Below are positions 28,634 through 36,758 of a stretch of 64,000 nucleotides of DNA, in pieces. A model generated the notes under the pieces. It saw nothing but the letters and a program-made list of their open reading frames with translations. It made no database searches and was not told where the DNA came from. Position 1 is the stretch's first letter, and each line of letters begins with the position of its first letter. Origin of the DNA: Lachnospiraceae bacterium (GTDB taxonomy: Bacteria > Bacillota > Clostridia > Lachnospirales > Lachnospiraceae); assembly GCA_910574185.1 (NCBI GenBank), contig CAJSZQ010000005.1, forward strand, positions 1-64,000, written 5' to 3'. A program made the translations under genes and the position numbers.

Positions 28634-31132
28634 ATGGAAGATAATATTTTTGACAAAGTCCATGAAGTGGATTTGAAAAAGACAATGGAAACATCTTACA
28701 TCGATTATGCCATGAGTGTTATCGCATCCCGGGCGCTTCCAGATGTAAGAGACGGTTTAAAGCCGGTACAGAGAAGAATCCTCTATTCGATGATAGAATT
28801 GAATAACGGTCCGGATAAGCCTCATAGAAAATGTGCGCGTATTGTTGGTGATACAATGGGTAAATATCACCCCCATGGGGATAGTTCTATTTATGGGGCT
28901 TTGGTTAATATGGCCCAGGAATGGTCAACCAGATATCCGCTGGTGGACGGTCATGGCAATTTCGGTTCTGTGGATGGGGACGGCGCGGCTGCTATGCGTT
29001 ATACAGAGGCCCGGTTAAGCAAGATATCCATGGAGTTAACCGCGGATATTAATAAAGATACGGTTGATTTTGCTCCAAACTTTGATGAGACGGAGAAAGA
29101 ACCAGTAGTACTGCCTTCCAGATTTCCGAATCTCCTGGTAAATGGAACTTCGGGTATTGCAGTAGGAATGGCGACGAATATTCCTCCTCATAATTTAAAA
29201 GAAGTTATTAATGCTGTTGTGAAGATTATTGACGATCAGGTTGCAGATATCAATGAGACATCTATGGAAGAGATTCTGAAGATTGTGAAAGGACCTGATT
29301 TCCCAACGGGAGCTACGATACTTGGAACGAGAGGGATTGAAGAAGCTTATCGGACGGGCCGGGGAAAGATTCGTGTGCGTGCAGTGACAGATATCGAAGC
29401 AATGCCGAACGGAAAGAATCGGATTATCGTTACAGAACTTCCATATATGGTTAATAAAGCCCGTCTGATTGAGAAAATAGCGGAAATGGTAAGAGACAAA
29501 CGAATTGACGGAATTACCGATTTGAGCGACCAATCCAGCCGGGAAGGTATGAGAATCTGTATCGAACTCAGAAGAGATGTGAATCCGAATATTATCCTGA
29601 ATCAGTTGTATAAGCATACCCAGCTTCAGGATACCTTTGGTGTGATTATGCTGGCTCTTGTAAACAATGAGCCGAAGGTTATGAACATTCTCGATATGCT
29701 GAAATATTATCTGGCGCATCAGGAAGAAGTGGTAACCAGACGTACAAAATACGAGCTGAATAAAGCACAGGAACGCGCACATATCTTAGAAGGGTTGTTG
29801 ATAGCTTTAGATCACATTGATGAGGTTATCAGAATTATTAGAAGCTCTGCGAATGTACAGGAAGCTAAGACAGAATTAATTAAGCAGTTTAAGCTGTCGG
29901 ATGTGCAGGCTCAGGCGATTGTTGATATGCGTCTGAGAGCTCTTACCGGATTAGAGCGGGAGAAGTTAGAGAGCGAATATAAAGAGCTGATGGCAAAGAT
30001 TGAGCGGTTAAAGGCTATTTTAGCAGACCGAAAGATTCTTCTTGGAGTAATTCGGGAAGAAATACTTATTATTCGTGATAAGTATGGAGACGAGAGAAGA
30101 ACGTCGATTGGATTTGATGAGTTTGATATTTCCATGGAGGATTTGATTCCAAAGGAAGATGTTGTAATTACTATGACAAAACTTGGATATATCAAGCGAA
30201 TGTCCGAAGATACCTTTAAGGCGCAAAACAGAGGCGGTAAGGGTATCAAGGGGATGCAAACCATTGAAGAGGATTATGTGGAAGAGCTGTTCATGACACA
30301 TACTCATCATTACCTCATGTTCTTTACTAACAAAGGACGTGTGTACCGACTGAAAGCTTATGAGATTCCTGAGGCATCCAGAACGTCAAGAGGAACGGCA
30401 ATTATCAATCTTCTTCAGTTAATGCCAGACGAGAAAATCAGCGCAGTAATCCCTCTGGATGAATACAGAGAAGGCGAATATATTGTTATGGCAACAGAGA
30501 AAGGATTGGTAAAGAAAACACCGGTCATCGATTTTGCCAATATTCGGAAAAACGGTCTTGCCGCAATTACGCTTAGAGAGGATGACGAACTGATAGAAGT
30601 GAAGTTTACCGATGGAAAGCAGGAGATTATTCTGGCAACCAAATACGGTCAATGTATTCGATTTGGAGAAAATGACGTAAGGGCAACCGGAAGAACTTCT
30701 ATGGGTGTCAGAGGAATTAATCTGGCAGACCGGGATGAAGTAATCGGAATGCAGCTTGTGAGTCAGGGTAACGAACTTCTGATTGTATCGGAAAAGGGAA
30801 TGGGCAAACGGACTTTGATAGAGGAATTTACGGCTCAGAACAGGGGCGGTAAAGGCGTAAAATGCTATAAAATTACCGAGAAAACAGGCAACGTAGTAGG
30901 CATCAAGGCAGTCAGTGAAGATGAGGAAATTATGATTGTCAACACAGATGGAATTATCATTCGGATGTTCTGTAGTGGAATTTCCATTCTTGGAAGGATT
31001 ACTTCCGGTGTGAAATTAATTAATCTGAAAGATGATACGACAGTGGCTAGTATTGAAAAAGTACGGGATGAGGAAAAGGAAGAAGCAAAAAGGAATCTTC
31101 ATCGCAAACAATCAGAAGAATTGAAAGATTAA
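28634..31132 (+). CDS. gyrA: DNA gyrase subunit A
   Basis: An 832-residue DNA cleavage subunit. The catalytic tyrosine is Tyr123 in [10 protein letters not shown]. The quinolone region reads [19 protein letters not shown]; the residue aligned with E. coli Asp87 is Gly88. The C-terminal beta-pinwheel has the GyrA box QNRGGKG and a second, related QNRGGKGVK. The length is typical. It ends the dnaA arm; a foldback element lies in the gap to the convergent gene. Confidence 0.98.
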   Translation: MEDNIFDKVHEVDLKKTMETSYIDYAMSVIASRALPDVRDGLKPVQRRILYSMIELNNGPDKPHRKCARIVGDTMGKYHPHGDSSIYGALVNMAQEWSTRYPLVDGHGNFGSVDGDGAAAMRYTEARLSKISMELTADINKDTVDFAPNFDETEKEPVVLPSRFPNLLVNGTSGIAVGMATNIPPHNLKEVINAVVKIIDDQVADINETSMEEILKIVKGPDFPTGATILGTRGIEEAYRTGRGKIRVRAVTDIEAMPNGKNRIIVTELPYMVNKARLIEKIAEMVRDKRIDGITDLSDQSSREGMRICIELRRDVNPNIILNQLYKHTQLQDTFGVIMLALVNNEPKVMNILDMLKYYLAHQEEVVTRRTKYELNKAQERAHILEGLLIALDHIDEVIRIIRSSANVQEAKTELIKQFKLSDVQAQAIVDMRLRALTGLEREKLESEYKELMAKIERLKAILADRKILLGVIREEILIIRDKYGDERRTSIGFDEFDISMEDLIPKEDVVITMTKLGYIKRMSEDTFKAQNRGGKGIKGMQTIEEDYVEELFMTHTHHYLMFFTNKGRVYRLKAYEIPEASRTSRGTAIINLLQLMPDEKISAVIPLDEYREGEYIVMATEKGLVKKTPVIDFANIRKNGLAAITLREDDELIEVKFTDGKQEIILATKYGQCIRFGENDVRATGRTSMGVRGINLADRDEVIGMQLVSQGNELLIVSEKGMGKRTLIEEFTAQNRGGKGVKCYKITEKTGNVVGIKAVSEDEEIMIVNTDGIIIRMFCSGISILGRITSGVKLINLKDDTTVASIEKVRDEEKEEAKRNLHRKQSEELKD

Positions 31133-31144
31133 TTGGACAAATAA

Positions 31145-31249
31145 AAAGAGGTTGTTGCAGAATACAGCTTATATACAATATATGGATGAAAGTCATGAAT
31201 GAAGAATAGCATATAATGTATAGAACAGATATTCTGCGGCAGCCTCTTT
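31145..31249. repeat. ~105-bp foldback element between convergent genes (copy A)
   Basis: A 20-bp inverted repeat, AAAGAGGTTGTTGCAGAATA / TATTCTGCGGCAGCCTCTTT, encloses an AT-rich centre. The left part is similar to the element at 34190-34289. It probably doubles as a bidirectional terminator for gyrA and the gene at 31266. Confidence 0.7.
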
Positions 31250-31265
31250 CAATAATTGAAAAGAT

Positions 31266-31715
31266 TTAGTTTTGTTTGAGTTCGCGAATAACAATTTCTG
31301 CAGTTTTTTCCACAGCAAATTCGACCATTTTGATACAGTGATTCTTTCTCTCCTGAGAATCCCGTTCCATTCCCTTGGTGAGAAGCCGACAACAAGTTGC
31401 TCCAAAAGCCTTTTTGAATGCATCGTGAAATTCTTCTGTCAGGGCAAAGCATCTTACATTTTTGGAATCTCCGGGAGTGGTTCGACCGAAGAAATATCCA
31501 ATTATCATGGCAGAACCTGCAACAGCGCCACAGAGACAGCCGCCTCCTCCAAGCCCCCAGGGAAATCCGGTGCTCATTGCGATGGCATCGTCGGAAAGTT
31601 CAATTTGAAAATGTTTACGCAGAGCGTAGATTACGGACTCAGAACAGGCGAAGCCATTGCAGAATATATCTACGGCGTCTTTCTTTAATTGTTCCATGCT
31701 AATTTCGGTAGTCAT
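31266..31715 (-). CDS. C_GCAxxG_C_C family (redox/metal) protein
   Basis: A 149-residue protein of the C_GCAxxG_C_C family. The pattern is CNGFACSESVIYAL, then GFPWGLGGGGCLCGAVAGSAMIIG, then CCRLL and a late Cys (NHCIKM). The spaced cysteines suggest a metal or Fe-S cluster or redox role; the molecular function of the family is not established. AGGAGG lies upstream of the ATG. It is convergent with gyrA and divergent from the acyltransferase gene. Confidence 0.88.
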   Translation of the reverse strand: MTTEISMEQLKKDAVDIFCNGFACSESVIYALRKHFQIELSDDAIAMSTGFPWGLGGGGCLCGAVAGSAMIIGYFFGRTTPGDSKNVRCFALTEEFHDAFKKAFGATCCRLLTKGMERDSQERKNHCIKMVEFAVEKTAEIVIRELKQN

Positions 31716-32101
31716 GAGCAGTTCCTCCTTATAAATGCATTATAATATAATTTTGTTGATTCTAAAATACACGCTTGTGTGTATAAATACCGATTTTCTG
31801 CGAGCTTTCTATATTTAAGTATAAGGCTTTAAAATGAATAAATCAATTAGCTGTTGATTAGTTTTTATCTCTTTAATTGAAAATAGAATGAGGGAATGTT
31901 TGTATAATCAATGAAGAAGAATAAACATTTTTTTATTATAAATTCATGTTTCATTGAAAAATAAAACATGATACAATAAGAAAGTGCGACGCACTTTTAT
32001 CAGTCAAAAATTTTGATATAGCTTATGATAAGGAAACAGAGAAAACAAAAAATCTGACTCTGACAGCTTGTCTGTTTCAATGGAGAGGAGTATGAGACAT
32101 T
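31716..32101. other. intergenic region, no gene seen
   Basis: 386 bp between divergent genes with no credible open frame. It contains the near-perfect palindrome AAAGTGCG-A-CGCACTTT (31981-31997), of unknown role. Promoters for both neighbours must lie here, but none is convincing by eye. Confidence 0.6.
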
Positions 32102-32812
32102 ATGAAAAGAATCCTTCTTATGGTATTTAGAAATATTTTTCTTGTACCATTTATGTGGTGTAAATTATGCTATTATGCATCACATGTGGATAAGTATACG
32201 GAAGAACAACATTATAAAATGTTGAGATTCATTGTATTAAGAGCTAATAAAGGGGGAAATGTTACAATTGAAGTCCATGGACGGGAAAACCTTCCGGACA
32301 AGAGCGGATTTATGTTCTTTCCCAATCATCAGGGACTTTATGACGTGCTGGCGATTGTAGAGGCGTGTCCTATTCCATTTTCTGTCGTAGCGAAAAAAGA
32401 AATTAAGGATATTCAATTTCTGAAACAGGTAATCGCCTGCATGAAGGGATATCTGATGGACAGGGATGATATCAGGCAGTCAATGAAGATTATTATGGAT
32501 GTAACAAATGAGGTAAAAAAAGGAAGAAATTACGTGATATTTCCAGAGGGAACCCGCTCAAAAGAAGGCAATCAGGTACAAAGCTTTAAGGCAGGCAGCT
32601 TTAAGGCGGCAACGAAGGCTGAATGTCCTATTGTTCCGGTGGCGTTAATTAATTCTTTTAAACCCTTTGATACGAATACAATAAGCCCCGTAACTGTTCA
32701 GGTTCATTTTCTTCCTCCCTTGCTTTATGATGAGTATAAGGAGATGAAGACAAAAGAAATAGCCGATAAAGTTCAGAAACAGATTCAGCAGGTAATACTT
32801 GAACATATGTAA
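32102..32812 (+). CDS. plsC: 1-acyl-sn-glycerol-3-phosphate acyltransferase (PlsC family)
   Basis: A 236-residue acyltransferase of phospholipid synthesis that adds the second acyl chain to make phosphatidate. The catalytic NHxxxxD motif is NHQGLYD, followed by the substrate motif FPEGTRSKEG and the late block ECPIVPVALI. The N-terminus has one hydrophobic segment (LLMVFRNIFLVPFMW) for membrane contact. GGAGAGGAG lies upstream of the ATG. It is a single gene. Confidence 0.93.
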   Translation: MKRILLMVFRNIFLVPFMWCKLCYYASHVDKYTEEQHYKMLRFIVLRANKGGNVTIEVHGRENLPDKSGFMFFPNHQGLYDVLAIVEACPIPFSVVAKKEIKDIQFLKQVIACMKGYLMDRDDIRQSMKIIMDVTNEVKKGRNYVIFPEGTRSKEGNQVQSFKAGSFKAATKAECPIVPVALINSFKPFDTNTISPVTVQVHFLPPLLYDEYKEMKTKEIADKVQKQIQQVILEHM

Positions 32813-32873
32813 TAAAATATTATATAAATTGTCAGAGAATAACGAATCAATGCTTATGAACCATGGTCATTCC

Positions 32874-32881
32874 GTCGATAT
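32874..32881 (+). promoter_or_regulatory. possible weak sigma-D -10 element
   Basis: GTCGATAT, identical to the -10 of the two strong sigma-D promoters at 51917 and 56717, 90 bp before the gene at 32972. The expected TAAA at the right distance is absent, so this is tentative. Confidence 0.3.
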
Positions 32882-32971
32882 TACTATATAGATTAGTATG
32901 ATGAAGATATCATTAGATAGATAATAACCTTTCATTGTATTAGTAAAATAGAGACAGAAAAGAGGGTTTTT

Positions 32972-34045
32972 ATGCAGGTGAAAAGTAAAAAGACTTGTCT
33001 GAATACTTTAAGTTCCGCACCCGCAGGATTGTCTCAGACAGATTTCCTGGAAGAAGTTAAGAACGATAATGCGTCAAGCCAATCCGGCGCAGTTGAGATG
33101 ATGAATTACCTTAAGGAAAATTACAAACATATTAATTTCAGCTTTATTTCTTTTGATAATAATAGTCAGATTGGGCAGTATGGTTCTACCATGAAGGGTA
33201 AGAATAATGTGGCAATTTCATCGGAATTATTGGAAAAGATGAGTACGGATGAAGAAGTAAGAAATCATGTGGAGAATATTCTGCGCCATTTAAATAGTTA
33301 TCAGAATGCGGCCCAGACAGGAGCTTTTTTGAAGGACAAAGAGCTGGTAAGCATGGGACTGGTAATTGATGAGGACGGCAAAGTCTCCATGTGGACGGCA
33401 ACTAAGGACCGAGATAAGGAAAAGATATATCCAACCTATTGGAGAGACGAAGAATCAACGAATTTCTATTCTAAGTATGCGAAGAAAAAGAATTCTTCAT
33501 CTAATTATAATTTTTCTCGCAGCAATAATATGATGCGTCTTGCCAGCGCCAAGAATGTTCCGGCGGTCAGAGGTCTGATAGCGGCAAAATATGGTGAGAT
33601 TCAGACGGTAAAGGCCAAGGTGAAGGACCCGGTAGAAGCGGCGGCAATTGTGCGGAAAATTAAATCAGTGATTCAAAGTGGAAATATTAAAATTTCAAGA
33701 CTTCATAAGGAAGAGAATTTAGCTCTTCTGAAGAAGTCTGCAGAGAAGAAGATGAAAGAAAAGCTTGCCAGACAGCTTGCGGAAGAGCTTCGACGCAAAA
33801 AAATTGCTAGGAAAGGACAGGAGCGTTGTCAGACGTCACATCTGGATGATGTAATGCCGAAGCCATCTTTTGATGATGAACGTTTCAGACAGATTGCTGA
33901 ACAGTATGCCGAGTCTTTATCTCCCGGGGCAGTAGCGGGAGGAACAGGTGCGGCAGTGGATACGGTGGCAGGCGGCGTGTCAGAAGCAGTAAGCGTAACG
34001 GTTGTTGCAGCTCCGGTAGCAGCGATTGTAGACTGTATGGCGTAG
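32972..34045 (+). CDS. hypothetical protein in flagellar context (possibly DUF6033)
   Basis: A 357-residue protein with no signal peptide. The N-terminal ~140 residues have a conserved look (INFSFISFDNNSQIGQYGS, KNNVAISSELLEKMSTDEE). Then come a Ser/Asn-rich stretch, a basic helical coiled-coil region (~235-280: KKSAEKKMKEKLARQLAEEL) and a Gly/Ala/Val-rich, nearly hydrophobic tail (AVAGGTGAAVDTVAGGVSEA). It resembles proteins I know as DUF6033 that occur beside flagellar genes of Clostridia; this was not checked. AAGAGGG precedes the ATG. It is convergent with csrA. Confidence 0.6.
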   Translation: MQVKSKKTCLNTLSSAPAGLSQTDFLEEVKNDNASSQSGAVEMMNYLKENYKHINFSFISFDNNSQIGQYGSTMKGKNNVAISSELLEKMSTDEEVRNHVENILRHLNSYQNAAQTGAFLKDKELVSMGLVIDEDGKVSMWTATKDRDKEKIYPTYWRDEESTNFYSKYAKKKNSSSNYNFSRSNNMMRLASAKNVPAVRGLIAAKYGEIQTVKAKVKDPVEAAAIVRKIKSVIQSGNIKISRLHKEENLALLKKSAEKKMKEKLARQLAEELRRKKIARKGQERCQTSHLDDVMPKPSFDDERFRQIAEQYAESLSPGAVAGGTGAAVDTVAGGVSEAVSVTVVAAPVAAIVDCMA

Positions 34046-34068
34046 ATAATAGAGTATAGTTAGAATAA

Positions 34069-34090
34069 AGAATGTGCTCAAGCACATTCT
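34069..34090 (+). terminator. stem-loop after the gene at 32972
   Basis: A 10-bp perfect stem, AGAATGTGCT / AGCACATTCT, starting 24 bp after the stop codon. There is no T-run directly after it. A second small hairpin, CCCTCGGAGGG with six Ts, lies at 34143-34159. Confidence 0.5.
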
Positions 34091-34162
34091 CAAGCCTGGA
34101 GCGGTTATTCGCGGCATATTTTTTCTTCTCGCCAGTGCGCATCCCTCGGAGGGTTTTTTATC

Positions 34163-34187
34163 ATATAGGGAACAATGTTTCCTATAT
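34163..34187. terminator. stem-loop in the csrA-side gap
   Basis: An 11-bp stem with one G-U pair, ATATAGGGAAC / GTTTCCTATAT, and a 3-nt loop. It lies next to the foldback element at 34190. Confidence 0.4.
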
Positions 34188-34189
34188 AA

Positions 34190-34289
34190 AAAGGTTGTTG
34201 TAAAATAGCTGTTATATATAATATATGGAATTTATATTTTATAAATATTATTCATATATTGTAATAAACTGCATTTTGCAACAACCTTT
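34190..34289. repeat. ~100-bp foldback element between convergent genes (copy B)
   Basis: The inverted ends are AAAGGTTGTTGTAAAAT / ATTTTGCAACAACCTTT, with an AT-rich centre. The left arm aligns with copy A at 31145 (AGGTTGTTG, then AATA, then ATATA-AATATATGGA). It lies 10 bp beyond the csrA stop and probably acts as a terminator. Confidence 0.7.
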
Positions 34290-34298
34290 AATTAAATG

Positions 34299-34523
34299 TT
34301 ATTGTTTCTTTTTTAAAATTTCATTTAAAAGGCTCTGCGGTACTTCTGCAGACGCCTTTTTATTTTCATCAGCAGCCTCCTTTAATTCAGAGCGAAAAAC
34401 GGGTATTTCTTTGGGAGCGTCGATTGCAAGTTTTACCCAGTCAGTACCGGTGTCCATGACAGTTACAGTAATATTTTCATTAATTGAAAGAGATTCGCCT
34501 TTTTTACGCTGTAATATTAGCAT
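34299..34523 (-). CDS. csrA: carbon storage regulator CsrA
   Basis: A 74-residue post-transcriptional regulator that binds GGA motifs in mRNA leaders; in B. subtilis it represses flagellin translation. It has the canonical MLILQRKKGESLSINENITVTV strands and the RNA-binding end APKEIPVFRSEL, with the key Arg. The start overlaps the fliW end by 7 bp. FliW binds CsrA and relieves it, so the pair forms the known homeostatic switch for flagellin. Confidence 0.97.
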   Translation of the reverse strand: MLILQRKKGESLSINENITVTVMDTGTDWVKLAIDAPKEIPVFRSELKEAADENKKASAEVPQSLLNEILKKKQ

Positions 34524-34969
34524 GGTTCTCCCTCCTTCTGAAGCATATCACCGATAATATGGCGAAATGTGTATTCCGGTTGTTCCAACATAACCTGTTT
34601 TGCTTTTCGATTCAATGCATTTACTGCCAGAGGAGCTCTCAAATTCACTGTGGACTGATTAGAAGGCTCTCTGATAACACTGATGACGTAAAAAGAAATA
34701 TCGTCTGGGGAATCGGCTTCCAGCTCTTTTAAATCCTGTTTGGAGAGCTTTGGATTATAATCTGGATATATCATAAATGGATTCATAAGGATAAAGGAGA
34801 GTGTTTCATCTTTCAGGCTTTGCAGAGAAATCATAGAGTCATTTTCATCATGAAAAGACAGAGGAAGATAATCAGTATAGGATTCAAAACCAAATAATCC
34901 ATTAATAATCTGTATTGTGTCTTGCTTTTCATAAGATATTTCACCAAAGTATTTCGCATTGATATTCAA
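34517..34969 (-). CDS. fliW: flagellar assembly factor FliW
   Basis: A 150-residue CsrA antagonist and flagellin-binding factor. Conserved blocks are INGLFGFESYTDYLPL, FILMNPFMIYPDY and STVNLRAPLAVNALNRKAKQVML. The start is a TTG with AGGAGG 9 nt upstream; the first ATG downstream would remove conserved residues. It lies in the order flgL-DUF6470-fliW-csrA, as in Bacillus. Confidence 0.95.
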   Translation of the reverse strand: MNINAKYFGEISYEKQDTIQIINGLFGFESYTDYLPLSFHDENDSMISLQSLKDETLSFILMNPFMIYPDYNPKLSKQDLKELEADSPDDISFYVISVIREPSNQSTVNLRAPLAVNALNRKAKQVMLEQPEYTFRHIIGDMLQKEGEPC

Positions 34970-34994
34970 TATATTATACCTCCTGAGAATCCGA

Positions 34995-35019
34995 CAAAAC
35001 GCGTTACTGGCGCGTTTTG
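34995..35019. repeat. 9-bp stem hairpin upstream of fliW
   Basis: CAAAACGCG / CGCGTTTTG with a 7-nt loop, between the DUF6470 gene terminator and the fliW start. It may be a second terminator or a leader structure. Confidence 0.45.
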
Positions 35020-35040
35020 CTGGATACTTCGTAATAAAAA

Positions 35041-35066
35041 GTAAGGGCTTTGTATTAAGCCCTTAC
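35041..35066 (-). terminator. intrinsic terminator overlapping the end of the DUF6470 gene
   Basis: On the minus strand GTAAGGGCTT / AAGCCCTTAC, with a 6-nt loop, is followed by TTTTTATT. The stop codon of the gene lies within the hairpin. It may separate flgM-DUF6470 expression from fliW-csrA. Confidence 0.9.
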
Positions 35067-35654
35067 ATCAACGTAACTTGGATCAGCGCTTGGCGGTACA
35101 TAAATTGGTCCGCCTACGTACTCAATTAAAACATCAGGTTGTTGTGTAATTGACATTTCTATATTACCAGGAATAAATTCATAATTTCCATTTAATATTT
35201 TCAAATCAAAATTTAATTTATCCATCTCATAATTGATAGTCAAATCAGGAGCCTGGTAATTGATGTCTACAGGAGCAGATGGGGTAAATCCAAGTTGAAA
35301 TTCTCCTGTAGGCGCGGCAGTGCGTTGCTGCATAATCCGTCCAATAACATCTTCGCCGATATCTGCCTTGAGTAAGAGCTGTCCTTCCTGAGCTAATTGT
35401 GCAGTAGCGCTGTAGGCAGCTTCAACCCCTTTTTGTGCAGCCTGTGAAACGGACTGGGTAGGAGTTGGACAAACAGAACTCCTTGCTGCTGAAGAATCTA
35501 AATTAAGTTTAACAGGGCGGCTTTTTATGGATAATCCGCCTTTGTTTCTGCTGATTTCAAGTTCTGCCTGTGCGTTTCTGCGTTCAAAGCGGGCGTTATT
35601 AATTTTTAACTCGTATTGAATTGGAACGGTTGTAATTTTAATAAGTTGATTCAT
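35055..35654 (-). CDS. DUF6470 family protein (YviE-like)
   Basis: A 199-residue protein of the family that sits between flgL and fliW in Bacillus (YviE). The N-terminus is TTVPIQYELKINNARFERR and the C-terminus GNYEFIPGNIEMSITQQPDVLIEYVGGPIYVPPS. The function is unknown, though it is strictly co-inherited with flagellar genes. There is no signal peptide. AGGAGG lies upstream of the ATG. The position supports membership of the late flagellar operon. Confidence 0.9.
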   Translation of the reverse strand: MNQLIKITTVPIQYELKINNARFERRNAQAELEISRNKGGLSIKSRPVKLNLDSSAARSSVCPTPTQSVSQAAQKGVEAAYSATAQLAQEGQLLLKADIGEDVIGRIMQQRTAAPTGEFQLGFTPSAPVDINYQAPDLTINYEMDKLNFDLKILNGNYEFIPGNIEMSITQQPDVLIEYVGGPIYVPPSADPSYVDVRA

Positions 35655-35689
35655 AAATGGTTACCTCCTTTCTTTAATTTATAAATATA

Positions 35690-36745
35690 TTACTGCATAA
35701 AATCGATAAAGGAAGGCGTTAGAATATTATTTCCGACCTTCAATGCGGCGTTATATGCATACTGTGCCCATGAGAAATTCATGATAGCTTCGGCCATATC
35801 AATGTTAACAACGTTGTCAATCTGAGTAGCGAGACTGATGCTGCCTGTTTCCAGTCTGTCTCTAGTCGTGGTTAAAAATTCTGTCTGCGTACCAAGAATA
35901 GTTACTTTTTCAAGGACGTTGTTACGACCGGTGTCAAACTGCTTTAATAATTCGGTATACTTTTCTCTGTCAAATTCTTCTGCCTCCAAGACATCCGCAA
36001 TCTCGCCGCAGAGAAGAACCATATTCTTTGTCAAACCAGTTTCGTCGTCAACTCCAAAACCTGCAAGATTAATGCCTGGAAGACTGGTATTGAAAGCGCT
36101 GGATGCATCAATCTCTACGTTGTTAGGATCACCGTTGGAAGAATTTACGTTAAGACCAAAGCCCAGATCAACAAAGAGAGTATCCTTGGACAATTCCTCC
36201 AGAACTTTTGGATCGCCGTTTGTGACGTCGACACCGCGATATCTTAATACCTGTTTTGTACCCTTTGTCGGATCAGCCGGATCGATGAGTTCATCCTGAA
36301 GCTTAAACGGAGCGTTCTTTCCGTCGCTTCCGGCAAATATATATTTACCTTCATAGCTGGCATTCAGACTTAGAAGCAAGCTTTCCTGGGCTCCACGCCA
36401 TGCGTCTGCATAAGTTTCTCTGGTTTCTAATGAACCGTTTGTGCCGTTAAGGGCTTCCAGTCCGTAACGCTTACTGAGTGTTTTAGCAAGCGTCTCAATC
36501 TGCATAGCAGCGTCTTCCTGAGCATCCTGAAAAGACTGAACATCTTTCACTATATTCAAATAATCTTCATTTTTGACATACTTGCGTTCCAATATAGCGG
36601 CACGCAGAGCGCTGGATGGATCTTCCGCTGTGGAATTATATTTTCTTTGTGTCATAACTCTGGTTCTGGCAGTATCCAGATTCTTCATGGATGTTCCCAG
36701 ATTGGATTTATAATTTCTTAAAATTGCATTTGTAGTAATTCTCAT
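35690..36745 (-). CDS. flgL: flagellar hook-associated protein 3 (FlgL)
   Basis: A 351-residue hook-filament junction protein. The conserved ends that form the coiled coil are present: RITTNAILRNYKSNLGTSMKNLDTARTRV at the start and NMAEAIMNFSWAQYAYNAALKVGNNILTPSFIDFM-type sequence at the end. The middle region is variable. It is exported by the flagellar type III system, hence no signal peptide. It starts 13 bp after the flgK stop. Confidence 0.96.
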   Translation of the reverse strand: MRITTNAILRNYKSNLGTSMKNLDTARTRVMTQRKYNSTAEDPSSALRAAILERKYVKNEDYLNIVKDVQSFQDAQEDAAMQIETLAKTLSKRYGLEALNGTNGSLETRETYADAWRGAQESLLLSLNASYEGKYIFAGSDGKNAPFKLQDELIDPADPTKGTKQVLRYRGVDVTNGDPKVLEELSKDTLFVDLGFGLNVNSSNGDPNNVEIDASSAFNTSLPGINLAGFGVDDETGLTKNMVLLCGEIADVLEAEEFDREKYTELLKQFDTGRNNVLEKVTILGTQTEFLTTTRDRLETGSISLATQIDNVVNIDMAEAIMNFSWAQYAYNAALKVGNNILTPSFIDFMQ

Positions 36746-36758
36746 ATCAGACCTCCTG

